Of a stretch of DNA of 64,000 bases, positions 26,383-34,921 are shown piece by piece. Within the stretch, counting starts at the first letter, position 1, and each line of letters opens with the position of its first letter. Source of the stretch: Candidatus Zixiibacteriota bacterium (lineage in GTDB: Bacteria; Zixibacteria; MSB-5A5; UBA10806; 4484-95); contig JAAEQD010000375.1 of NCBI GenBank assembly GCA_024231855.1, forward strand, positions 20,692-84,691. The letters run 5' to 3'. Made by a program: the position numbers and the translations under genes. The notes beneath the pieces were generated by a model that did not search any database, was not told where the DNA came from, and worked only from the letters and a program-made list of their open reading frames with translations.

Positions 26383-26847
26383 ATGAAACTGTTTGGCCCT
26401 CTAATTGGCTTGATCGCAATGGCCGCGCTTATGTTTTGCTGCAGTCAGGCGACGGTAGATACGGTAGATATCGAGAAGGAGAAAGCCGACCTGATTCAAA
26501 CCGATAAAGATTTTTCGGCCACATCGGTTGAAAAGGGAGCCGCCGAGGCGTTCCGGATGTACCTAACCGAGGATGCGGTTCAGTTGCCGACCAGATCACA
26601 TCCGGTAATGGGCCGGGATGCAATATACGACAACATGTCGGCGAATAGCGGCAACTACACGTTGGCCTGGGAACCCGCCGCCGTCGAGGTGGCGAAATCC
26701 GGCGACCTGGCCTACACATGGGGAATGTACTCGCTCACTTATCAGGATTCCACTGGCGAGGAAAAAGTAAGCCCCGGTAAATATCTGAATATCTGGAAAA
26801 AGCAAGCCGATGGCACATGGAAAGTTGCCATCGATATGGGGAACTAG
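26383..26847 (+). CDS. Exported lipoprotein with SnoaL/DUF4440-like fold
   Basis: A 154-residue product with a lipoprotein signal ending in the lipobox-like LMFCCSQ (cysteine near residue 19). The mature part starts with an acidic helix (EKEKADLIQTDKDFSATSVE). It continues with the NTF2-like pattern typical of DUF4440: FRMYLTEDAVQLPTRSHPVM, GRDAIYDNM, GDLAYTWGMYSLTY and GKYLNIWKKQADGTWKVAIDM. Members act as small-molecule-binding or enzymatic domains; no specific substrate can be assigned. Confidence 0.85.
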   Translation: MKLFGPLIGLIAMAALMFCCSQATVDTVDIEKEKADLIQTDKDFSATSVEKGAAEAFRMYLTEDAVQLPTRSHPVMGRDAIYDNMSANSGNYTLAWEPAAVEVAKSGDLAYTWGMYSLTYQDSTGEEKVSPGKYLNIWKKQADGTWKVAIDMGN

Positions 26848-26962
26848 AGCCGATAAGCCCGAAGTTAAAACTTATCATCCGTCCACGGGGTATTGTGGCG
26901 ATCATACTTATATAAATAGCGATTGCATACGATCCTGATTCTATTATATATACAGTCATATC

Positions 26963-28555
26963 ATGACTCAGAAGAATTTTAATTGGGATTTCCCTTATAT
27001 GTCGCGGCGCATGCCTGTAATCGCCGGCAATATCGTGGCCACCTCGCAGCCGCTGGCGGCGCAAGCAGGTATAAGTATGATTCAGAACGGCGGCAACGCG
27101 GTCGATGCCGCGATCGCCACGGCTATCGCTCTTACCGTGGTCGAGCCTGTCAATAACGGTATCGGCAGTGACGCATATGCAATAATCTGGGATGGCAAAC
27201 GGCTACATGGCATAAACGGATCTGGCAAGTCGCCCGCGGGCTGGACATATGAGAAATTTTCGAGTCTCGATGAAATGCCGATGCGGGGCTGGGATAGCGT
27301 GACTGTTCCGGGAGCGGTGTCGGTCTGGGTTGAGTTATCGAGTAAGTTCGGACGTTTATCGTTTGGGGATCTGTTCGAGCCGGCAATAAAATATGCCACC
27401 GATGGTTTTCCCGTTTCGCCGAAAACGGGATATCTCTGGAGTCTGGCGGAGGAAACATTCAAGGATTTCCCGGAATTCGTTAAGACCTTTTTGCCCACCG
27501 GTCGGGCGCCGAAGATCGGCGAGATATTTAAGCGCGAGGCTCAAGCTCGTACACTGAAGGAAATCGCCGACACCAAAGGTGAATCTTTCTATCGAGGCGA
27601 GCTTGCCGGGAGGATCGCGGGCTGTTCAAAAGATCAAGGCGGCGCGCTGGATATCAATGACCTGGCGAATCATAAGCCGGAATGGGTGGAGACTATATCA
27701 AACTCATACCGAGGCTACGATTTGCACGAGCTGCCGCCTAACGGACAGGGCCTGGCCGCCCTGATAGCGCTGGGCATCCTCGATCAATTCGATATACGGC
27801 GACACCCGGTTGATTCGGCCGATAGTATTCATATCCAGATCGAGTCGATGAAGCTGGCATTCGCCGATATCCGAAGTCATCTGGCCGACCCCGATTTCAT
27901 GACCGCCGATTACCGATCGTTTTTAGACTGTGATTATCTGGCTTCAAGGGCTAAGCTTATCGACATGTATAAAGCAGGTAGCCATGAAGTCGGTATCCCT
28001 CATGATAAAGGCACGGTTTATCTTACCGCCGCTGATTCGGAAGGGATGATGGTCTCGTTTATTCAGTCGAATTTCTGGGGCTTTGGATCTGGTATAGTAA
28101 TTCCCGATACCGGCATAAGCATGCAGAACCGAGGCTATGGATTCAGCCTCGAGAAAGGCCATCCCAACCAGGTCGATGGCGGCAAGCGGCCTTATCATAC
28201 GATCATTCCGGCGTTTGTCACGTGCAGCGGCAAGCCCGTGATGAGTTTCGGCGTCATGGGCGGGCATTTCCAGCCGCAGGGGCATATCCAGATGATGACC
28301 CGCATTTTCGATTACCGTCAAAATCCGCAAGCCGCATCCGACGCGCCAAGATGGTATGTCATGGAGGATAATCGAATAGCAATCGAACCCGGCTTGCCGG
28401 CCGGAGTGCTGGATGATTTAACAAAGCGCGGTCACGATATCGCGCTCGATATACCCGAATCAATGTTCGGCGGCGCCCAGCTTATCTACCGGCTGGATGA
28501 CTCCTATCTGGGAGCATCGGACCATCGCAAGGATGGGCTGGCGTTGGGATTTTAG
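26963..28555 (+). CDS. Gamma-glutamyltransferase-family protein
   Basis: An Ntn-hydrolase that in the best-known members cleaves gamma-glutamyl bonds such as that of glutathione. The 530-residue product has MSRRMPVIAGNIVATSQPLA, GGNAVDAAIATAIAL, VVEPVNNGIGSDAY and the likely autoprocessing nucleophile Thr351 in HDKGTVYLTAADSEG. FGSGIVIPDTGISMQNRG and GKRPYHTIIPAF follow. A Ser replaces the usual second Gly of GIGGD. No signal peptide is visible, unlike periplasmic GGT, so it fits the cytoplasmic GGT-like subgroup whose substrates may be other gamma-glutamyl or amide compounds. It appears monocistronic. Confidence 0.92.
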   Translation: MTQKNFNWDFPYMSRRMPVIAGNIVATSQPLAAQAGISMIQNGGNAVDAAIATAIALTVVEPVNNGIGSDAYAIIWDGKRLHGINGSGKSPAGWTYEKFSSLDEMPMRGWDSVTVPGAVSVWVELSSKFGRLSFGDLFEPAIKYATDGFPVSPKTGYLWSLAEETFKDFPEFVKTFLPTGRAPKIGEIFKREAQARTLKEIADTKGESFYRGELAGRIAGCSKDQGGALDINDLANHKPEWVETISNSYRGYDLHELPPNGQGLAALIALGILDQFDIRRHPVDSADSIHIQIESMKLAFADIRSHLADPDFMTADYRSFLDCDYLASRAKLIDMYKAGSHEVGIPHDKGTVYLTAADSEGMMVSFIQSNFWGFGSGIVIPDTGISMQNRGYGFSLEKGHPNQVDGGKRPYHTIIPAFVTCSGKPVMSFGVMGGHFQPQGHIQMMTRIFDYRQNPQAASDAPRWYVMEDNRIAIEPGLPAGVLDDLTKRGHDIALDIPESMFGGAQLIYRLDDSYLGASDHRKDGLALGF

Positions 28556-28573
28556 CTACTAATTAATTTTAGG

Positions 28574-28601
28574 TTGACATATTTACAATTTGTAATACAA
28601 T
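28574..28601 (+). promoter_or_regulatory. Sigma70-type promoter with operator-like palindrome in the spacer
   Basis: A consensus TTGACA (28574-28579) is separated by 16 bases from TACAAT (28596-28601). Within the spacer lies a perfect 6-1-6 inverted repeat TTACAA-T-TTGTAA (28583-28595). A repressor bound there would block RNA polymerase. It directs the KAP NTPase gene starting about 63 bases after the -10. Confidence 0.65.
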
Positions 28602-28663
28602 TACTGAGTGTCAGATAAATTCAGTAGGATTGGCTAAAATAGTTGTATAGATAGGGGCTCTTT

Positions 28664-31618
28664 ATGAAAACTGACGATATATCCTCAACGTATATGTTTT
28701 CCGATAACGCGAAGCGAGTATTAGAATATGCTATAGAGAGAGCTAAGCAACTGAACTCTCGCTTGTTTCATTCTCATTATTTGTTATTCGGAGTAATGCG
28801 TTTGAGGGCTTGTAAGGCCTGGGACATTTTAGCCGTACACGGCGTACAACTTCCAGACTTAAATGAGAAATTACAACAGATAGAGCCAGATCATGCAACC
28901 GAGGCAATCACGGGGGAGCCTGAGCCGAGTGGGGGTGTGGATTCAATAATAGTATCCGCTAATAACATTGCGTCAAAATTAACTAACTCTTATGTTATTT
29001 ATACGGAACACATCCTTTTAGGAATACTTGCAGTAAGCGGTACCAAGGCGAACGAAATATTATCCGATTACGATCTTATATCAGAAATAGCCTATAAGCA
29101 TCTGGAAACAATAAATGCAGGTGAGCAGGTCGTCGAGAAAAAAACTACCAAGAAGGCGGCAAAGAAAAAAGCCGCCAAGAAAACAGCGGCCAAAAAGAAA
29201 ACGGCTAAAAAGAAAACAGAAACCGTAACAATTCTTGGCCATATTGAAGATCTCGGATTGGAGCCATCACCCGAGCTTAATAAAATTATCCCCCTCGCCT
29301 GGCATGCCCAGCAGCATCGTTCGGCTAAAAACTTCTCACACGTACCGATAGACACTATCGTATCCAGACCATCTTTACTATATGCGGTTATTTATGTTAA
29401 TAAAAAATTGCGCGATTCGCTTGGGGATTTAGAATTTGCCCTTAGGAGTTTTATCGAGGAGATCGGCCTGGGTGATTTTTCGCCGGAGGGATACACTGAG
29501 CCATTGGATTTCAAAATTGATCTCGCTCTACAGCGGATATTCAATTCATATAAAGCAAAATTTAAAAAAAGAGTTGAGGTCGATTCACTGGCTCTGGCTT
29601 ATGGTATTCTGGGATTTAAGAAAGGCAGGTTTGCCAAGCGGTTTGAAAGTTACGGTGGTGATTTCGACAAAGCAAGAGCGGTTATCAAAGATTTAATAGA
29701 AGAGAAAGATACAGAAAAACCACCGCCGGAAGCGCGGCTTCATAGTGATAAATGGACGACAGAGGACAAGCTGGATTACGGACCGTGCGCCAAGTCGATT
29801 TACAAATTTTTAACCCACCCAGACACCTCCGCGCCGCTGGTTGTGGGAATACAGGCGCCCTGGGGGCAGGGCAAAACCAGCCTCATGAAAATGATTCAAG
29901 AACGACTGGACCCAAATAATCCAGACTTCGCTAAAAGGAAAAAGACCGGAAGCAAGGAAGAGAAAAAGACTGAAACTAAGAAAGATGATGAACGGCATGT
30001 CAGTTACGGCGAATTGAAAGCCTGGCTTAAAAATGATGATGATTTAAACAAAACATTGCAGAAGGCTGTCGAACAAATGCCCGAAGAATCAAATAATGAA
30101 AACGGAAAAAAAACGGAGGAATACAGGCCTACTGTTTGGTTTAACGCCTGGAAATTTCAGAGTAGCGAAGAGATATGGGCGGGCTTGGCCCACACCGTTT
30201 TATCGCAGCTTACCGGCCGGCTCCCGAATCCATATGATCGTGAATTGTTCTGGCTGAAACTTCAACTTAAAAGAATCGATACCCAGGCTATACGCAATGA
30301 TATATATCAAACTTTTTTGGAAAATTTTCTACCCAAAGCGTCAATTTGGCTGGGGATATTCATAGTTTCGATACTTGTTTTCATAGTATTTATCGGCACC
30401 AATATGAATGCCAGCGTTATATCATTGGCAGCCGCTATTTGGGGTGCGATAAAAAGCAAGGGTGAATGGATTGACGCGTCAACCAGGGCCCTGGAGAAAA
30501 AGCTTGAGGGCTCTTATAGCCGTTATGTTCAGCACCCCGATTACTCTCAGAAGATGGGTTATTTGCATCTTGTGGAAGAGGACATGAATAAGGTGTTTGA
30601 TATTTTAATCAAGCCGGACCAGCCGCTGGTAATATTTATCGATGATTTGGATAGATGCTCCCCGACAAAGATCGGGCAGGTAATTGAAGCTGTGAACTTA
30701 TTTATGTCCGGCAATTATCCGGATTGCCTGTTCGTGTTCGGGATCGACGCCCAGGTGGTTGCGGCCGCAATGGAGGTTGTTCATAAAGATATTATCGACA
30801 AGCTAACTGACCGGGAAGATGAATTGGGTTGGCGATTTATGGATAAGTTCATTCAATTACCATTCGTCATATCGCGCCTCTCGCCCGACCAAAGAATGGC
30901 TTTTCTGGAGAAATTTATCGAATCACGGGCTGGCGAACCCAAACCACCAGTGTCAAATGAAATTAAGGAACTTAAGGATGAAATGGACCGGCTGCACAGT
31001 AAAATTAAAATAAATGAAATAAAGCCCGATAAGGTGTTGAAACAATACACTAAAAAGCTTAAAAAATACGCTGAATCAGAGCCTCAAAAAGCTCTGGATT
31101 TACGAGAAAGTCTTCTAGACCAGAGCGCGGAATACTTTACCGACAAGGACTCTAGGATGTTGGCAGAGTTAAAGAAAAACATTGACTTCCTCTCAGACAA
31201 TCCCCGGACCATTAAACGTGCCATAAATCTATATCGGTTCCATCATTTCATGTCAATTATGAGATCAACTTCCCACCTGGAACTCGAAGGCGCCGAACCC
31301 GATCAAATTACAATCTGGTCAATTATATTAATTCGCTGGCCACATTTTGTTAGATGGCTTCAAAAGAACGCCCAGGTTTCCATAAAACCAGTTGGGAAAA
31401 ACAAAAAGCCCCCAAAAAGTAACCCTATTAAAATAATCGATTATGTCGTTGCCAGGGCCAAAAAAAGTACTTCTGTTGATGCCTGGACCGAGGAATTAGA
31501 GAACAATAACATTAAAAAGCAAAATTGGGCCAAGGATAGTGATTTGTGGCAGTTTCTAAGGGTTAAGATTGACGATACGTGTAATTTGAATAAAGCCCCA
31601 ATATGTGGCTTATGGTAA
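28664..31618 (+). CDS. Clp-N / KAP-family P-loop NTPase with membrane segments
   Basis: A 984-residue protein. Two N-terminal Clp-N-like repeats (about residues 12-145; SHYLLFGVM, TEHILLGILAV) are joined by a striking Lys/Ala-rich linker (about 160-190) to another helical domain. The KAP NTPase follows, with P-loop APWGQGKTS (Lys404), TVWFNAWKFQSSEEIWAGLA, two adjoining hydrophobic segments at about 558-600 that interrupt the domain, and Walker B VIFIDDLDRCS (Asp660-Asp661). Membrane segments inside the NTPase are typical of KAP proteins; one, PifA, excludes phage T7. The Clp-N module binds substrates or adaptors. A repressible-looking promoter precedes it. A defence or stress role is inference. 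Confidence 0.87.
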   Translation: MKTDDISSTYMFSDNAKRVLEYAIERAKQLNSRLFHSHYLLFGVMRLRACKAWDILAVHGVQLPDLNEKLQQIEPDHATEAITGEPEPSGGVDSIIVSANNIASKLTNSYVIYTEHILLGILAVSGTKANEILSDYDLISEIAYKHLETINAGEQVVEKKTTKKAAKKKAAKKTAAKKKTAKKKTETVTILGHIEDLGLEPSPELNKIIPLAWHAQQHRSAKNFSHVPIDTIVSRPSLLYAVIYVNKKLRDSLGDLEFALRSFIEEIGLGDFSPEGYTEPLDFKIDLALQRIFNSYKAKFKKRVEVDSLALAYGILGFKKGRFAKRFESYGGDFDKARAVIKDLIEEKDTEKPPPEARLHSDKWTTEDKLDYGPCAKSIYKFLTHPDTSAPLVVGIQAPWGQGKTSLMKMIQERLDPNNPDFAKRKKTGSKEEKKTETKKDDERHVSYGELKAWLKNDDDLNKTLQKAVEQMPEESNNENGKKTEEYRPTVWFNAWKFQSSEEIWAGLAHTVLSQLTGRLPNPYDRELFWLKLQLKRIDTQAIRNDIYQTFLENFLPKASIWLGIFIVSILVFIVFIGTNMNASVISLAAAIWGAIKSKGEWIDASTRALEKKLEGSYSRYVQHPDYSQKMGYLHLVEEDMNKVFDILIKPDQPLVIFIDDLDRCSPTKIGQVIEAVNLFMSGNYPDCLFVFGIDAQVVAAAMEVVHKDIIDKLTDREDELGWRFMDKFIQLPFVISRLSPDQRMAFLEKFIESRAGEPKPPVSNEIKELKDEMDRLHSKIKINEIKPDKVLKQYTKKLKKYAESEPQKALDLRESLLDQSAEYFTDKDSRMLAELKKNIDFLSDNPRTIKRAINLYRFHHFMSIMRSTSHLELEGAEPDQITIWSIILIRWPHFVRWLQKNAQVSIKPVGKNKKPPKSNPIKIIDYVVARAKKSTSVDAWTEELENNNIKKQNWAKDSDLWQFLRVKIDDTCNLNKAPICGLW

Positions 31619-31656
31619 ACGATATATAATATATTCAGTAAATTTCCGCTTAAACT

Positions 31657-32733
31657 TTATTTCCCCTCAATAACCTCCAGCGCTTGCTTATCTATGGCGG
31701 TGTTGAAATCGACAACCCGCGGCGTTAGCACGATGAAGCTCTGAACCTCATCATCCACGGTAACTTTGTGTGAAAACAAAAACGGAAGTATGTGGCCCAA
31801 CACCGGGAAACGTCTGTGAGTCGATGTCTGAACGACCTTCGACAGGCCGCCGAGAATCACCGATTCGCCATCCTTGACGATGACCGTATTCTCGACCATC
31901 TGGCCGCTCTTTACGGGGCTGTCGGCGATCGTCGCCGCCAGGGTTGTCAGCTCGGCTATGACCTCCAATGTGATATAGCCGCTTTCGCCCAGCGAGGGCA
32001 AAACGCTCAGGTTCAGGCCGGCATCCATTGTGCTTGTTTCATAGATACTGTTGTAGCTCGAATACCTGGAGACATAGGTCACGCGCTGACCATCGAGAAG
32101 CTCGGCCCGGCGATTGTTGAGAGTTAATATACGCGGCGCGTTATGAATCGAGCCGGCGCCGGTCTGATCCAAAACATTAATTACATCAGCCAAATATGTG
32201 GCGGCGGTAAAACTAAAATCCTTGTCTGTGGCATCCCTAATGGACTCATTGCTTGATTCGCCTTGCACCGTGGTTGTCTTGACAAGATCTTTACGGTAAC
32301 CGGTGGTTACTCTCGGATTAGATATGTCGATCAACATATCCCAATCGATACCGATATCATACATCTTCGATTTGCTGACCTCGATTATTTTCACCTCGAT
32401 TTCGATCTGACGAGGCGGTATGTCGGCTTTATCGATGAGGTCGGTAACGTAATCAATATCGGCCGATTCGCCGGACAAAACCAGCAGATTGGCCGTCTCA
32501 TTATGCCTTATCTCGACAACATGATACTTATCGGCCACATGCCACTTGAGTATGCCTCGCCCATCTGATGCCGTAACACCGAGGAAATTCAATAGCTCTG
32601 ATGGCGGCATGTATTGGGGCTTGACCACCTCAACCCGGTTGGATAAGCCCGGCTCAACAGTTATTTCCTGCGCGTTTACCGAAAGCGCCAGAAATAGAAC
32701 GGTTATGAGCGTTAGAATTGGTCTGTTCAACAT
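31657..32733 (-). CDS. Orphan secretin-domain outer membrane protein
   Basis: A 358-residue exported protein (signal peptide to about residue 21, VNAQE). It has a short N-terminal secretin/NolW-type domain (VEIRHNETANLLVLSGESAD...IDKADIPP, then QIEIEVKIIEVSKSKM) and the secretin core (GSIHNAPRILTLNNRRAEL, then VENTVIVKDGESVILGGLS and RFPVLGHILPFLFSH). These features match GspD/PilQ/type III secretins, but the protein is far shorter than type II or IV pilus secretins. It has no neighbouring secretion or pilus genes. A strong AAGGAGA ribosome site precedes the ATG. It is convergent with the KAP gene, with only 38 bases between. Confidence 0.88.
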   Translation of the reverse strand: MLNRPILTLITVLFLALSVNAQEITVEPGLSNRVEVVKPQYMPPSELLNFLGVTASDGRGILKWHVADKYHVVEIRHNETANLLVLSGESADIDYVTDLIDKADIPPRQIEIEVKIIEVSKSKMYDIGIDWDMLIDISNPRVTTGYRKDLVKTTTVQGESSNESIRDATDKDFSFTAATYLADVINVLDQTGAGSIHNAPRILTLNNRRAELLDGQRVTYVSRYSSYNSIYETSTMDAGLNLSVLPSLGESGYITLEVIAELTTLAATIADSPVKSGQMVENTVIVKDGESVILGGLSKVVQTSTHRRFPVLGHILPFLFSHKVTVDDEVQSFIVLTPRVVDFNTAIDKQALEVIEGK

Positions 32734-32904
32734 CTCTTCTCCTTATCTTTTCTTAGATCATTTATATCGCGGCGTTTGGACAATTAACAGGACATCTTTT
32801 TATATATAGGAATATATGTTTTGTTCCTTCCATATTCCACCATAATTTTCAAGGCTGTGATGTTAGATATTAGATTGGATGACAAAAACTGAATATACGC
32901 AATG

Positions 32905-33828
32905 CTAAAAACTAAACGATAACCTCAGCCCACCGCCGCCGGACATGGCCGTAGGGGTGACTTTAAATTTCCGGCGATCATGCAATTTCAGCAGCTCGCT
33001 GGAAATGATCCAGCCATACACCGCGCCGAAATAAACATCCGATGGCCAATGTTCATTCGAGGTGATTCGCTCAAAACAAACCGCCGTGGCTATCGTATAC
33101 ATACCGATTTTCACCGGCAGGAAGTCAACCCTCCGAGAAACGACACTGGCTACCTGCATCACAACAATCGAGTGCCCCGATGGGAACGAGGAGCCTTTAT
33201 TATATTCGAAATGTCTCGGCCCGAGATTTTCGTAGGGACGAGCCCTTCCGACGGTAATCCCCATTATGTTTTTGCCGGCTCCCTCAACCAGGTGGGCCCC
33301 CAATATCTCGGCCGGGATAGTCACCATCGGCTCGATCTTCGTCAGGTAGCCCAGCGCCATGAAGCCGACATAAAACCTGTTCGTGTAACCCATGAAGCCC
33401 AGACGCTCGAATTTTTCGCCCAGTTGCCTGATAGGTTTGTACAGCTTGTGGTCCCGGTTGCGCTGGAAAGCATCAAGTATTTCCTGATCGAAAGCGTAGA
33501 TCACGCCCCCGGTGGCCAGAATACCGCCCAGCCACAATGCGCTTCCGGTATTGAAACGCGCCGGAGAGCTGTAAATATAGGCGAAATCTGTCACGAATGT
33601 CCGGCCCATCCGGTAAATATCCCGAAACGGCTTACGGCTATTGGGCCAGTAATCAGATTGCTGATCAGAATCGAGAGAGTTATAATCAAACTGCGGATAT
33701 TTGTGATTTTGAATTATTGGCCGCGCAGAATAACTATACAGATTATATCTGACACATCCTTCCGCCATAATGGCAGCTGGCACTAGTAAAAATGCTATTA
33801 ATGATATTAAAAACGTAAATCTATTCAT
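32905..33828 (-). CDS. PAP2-family phosphatase, exported
   Basis: A lipid or phosphoester phosphatase of the acid-phosphatase/PAP2 superfamily. The start at ATG 33828 gives a signal-like N-terminus (MNRFTFLISLIAFLLVPAA); a longer frame to 33912 runs into the upstream gene. The three phosphatase motifs are present: KNIMGITVGRARP, SFPSGHS and SNEHWPSD. The hydrophobic segments GGILATGGVIYAF and NRFYVGFMALGYL may be membrane-embedded. It follows the FMN-binding gene by 13 bases and is probably cotranscribed. The role may be in lipid or undecaprenyl phosphate recycling, but the substrate is unknown. Confidence 0.9.
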   Translation of the reverse strand: MNRFTFLISLIAFLLVPAAIMAEGCVRYNLYSYSARPIIQNHKYPQFDYNSLDSDQQSDYWPNSRKPFRDIYRMGRTFVTDFAYIYSSPARFNTGSALWLGGILATGGVIYAFDQEILDAFQRNRDHKLYKPIRQLGEKFERLGFMGYTNRFYVGFMALGYLTKIEPMVTIPAEILGAHLVEGAGKNIMGITVGRARPYENLGPRHFEYNKGSSFPSGHSIVVMQVASVVSRRVDFLPVKIGMYTIATAVCFERITSNEHWPSDVYFGAVYGWIISSELLKLHDRRKFKVTPTAMSGGGGLRLSFSF

Positions 33829-33841
33829 ATTAATGTAATTA

Positions 33842-34324
33842 TTACACGCCAAGTTTACCGGAAAGCTCTTCGATATCAAGGCGCAGGATCGTGACCTTCT
33901 CATATGTATCATCGTTTTTTAGCAATTTCGCTTCGACCTCCTTGGGGGATTCTTCAAGATCGTCTATCATTATCTGAAGAGCTTGCTTTTTCTCGGCGAG
34001 ATCTTCGATTATAGACATCTGGCCGCGAATAATCAGCGAGCGGTAGTGATGGTTGCATTCGCCTTGCTGATAACCCAAATCCTCGATTATAGTAGCGCAA
34101 ATTGCGGAATTCTGCTCGATAAATTCAAGCTTCAAACCCTCCAGGGCGGCATGGAAGTACAGGGCATTCTTCTGCTGATCGTAACCGTAATTCATGGTCA
34201 CGATATACGGCTCATCATTGCGGCACATGGCAATAGTGGTATATAGGCCGCGCTTGATGATGGCTTCGAGCTCGGTTTGTTCCGTTATCTCTTTGTCTGA
34301 TCTTGTTAGGTGATATTTGGGCAT
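33842..34324 (-). CDS. Pyridoxamine-5'-phosphate-oxidase-like FMN-binding protein
   Basis: A 160-residue split-barrel flavoprotein. The pattern LEAIIKRGLYTTIAMCRNDE, PYIVTMNYGYDQQKNALYFH and HHYRSLIIRGQMSIIED fits the PNPOx-like/NimA-type group, which bind FMN or F420 and reduce small molecules. C-terminal helices (KKQALQIMIDDLEE) complete the domain. It lies upstream of the PAP2 gene. The substrate cannot be inferred. Confidence 0.85.
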   Translation of the reverse strand: MPKYHLTRSDKEITEQTELEAIIKRGLYTTIAMCRNDEPYIVTMNYGYDQQKNALYFHAALEGLKLEFIEQNSAICATIIEDLGYQQGECNHHYRSLIIRGQMSIIEDLAEKKQALQIMIDDLEESPKEVEAKLLKNDDTYEKVTILRLDIEELSGKLGV

Positions 34325-34423
34325 AATTAATCTTCCGCTTAAATAAAAGTCGCCGGAATAGAAAATCCGGCGAAAAATGATATCAATGAATTGTAATTAC
34401 AGCTAAGCAACTTGTCAATCAGT

Positions 34424-34921
34424 TTAATCCTGCCGGCGGTACATCCATTGCAGAAGAGTCTTGAAGCCGAGCTTCTCCCAGAACTTGATCGTGCTGATAT
34501 TATCGTTAGCTACTAATAGCTCGATCTGTTTTACTTTCTTACGTTTGAAAAAGTCCAGGGCGTCCTTAACCATCATGCGGCCGAAACCCAGGCGGCGAGA
34601 TTTTTCCGCCACATATAAATCGCCGATAAACCCAAATTTGCCTAGCTTGAAAAAGTACGGCTTCTTCGATATATACGATAAACAGTAGCCGACCAGATCG
34701 CCATCCAACTCGATAACGGCCAACCGGTAATTAGGATCATCCAAACGCTGCTGAAGTTCACGAGCGAACGGGCCGACAATCTTCGGCTTGACCGTGAATG
34801 AATCATCGAACTGCGCGTTGTATTTCATAAACTTCTGCCAGAGTTTCGATATCGAAACCACATCCTCCGGCAAGGCTACCCGTAAAACCGCCTCTTTGAC
34901 TATTTCCACTTTTTTAGACAT
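34424..34921 (-). CDS. GNAT-family N-acetyltransferase
   Basis: A 165-residue acetyl-CoA-dependent transferase. The core strand FIGDLYVAEKSRRLGFGRMM carries the R-x-x-G-x-G acetyl-CoA pyrophosphate loop. NDNISTIKFWEKLGFKTLLQ is the typical C-terminal segment. The acceptor is unknown. Its ATG overlaps the end of glnA by eight bases, so it is translated from the same message; coupling to glutamine synthetase may mean a role in nitrogen metabolism or simply shared transcription. Confidence 0.9.
   Translation of the reverse strand: MSKKVEIVKEAVLRVALPEDVVSISKLWQKFMKYNAQFDDSFTVKPKIVGPFARELQQRLDDPNYRLAVIELDGDLVGYCLSYISKKPYFFKLGKFGFIGDLYVAEKSRRLGFGRMMVKDALDFFKRKKVKQIELLVANDNISTIKFWEKLGFKTLLQWMYRRQD

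Noticed and set aside
32980..33786. A 268-residue + strand open frame
   Set aside because: It lies wholly opposite the PAP2 gene, whose three catalytic motifs are intact; the frame has a Pro/Arg/His-rich shadow-like composition.
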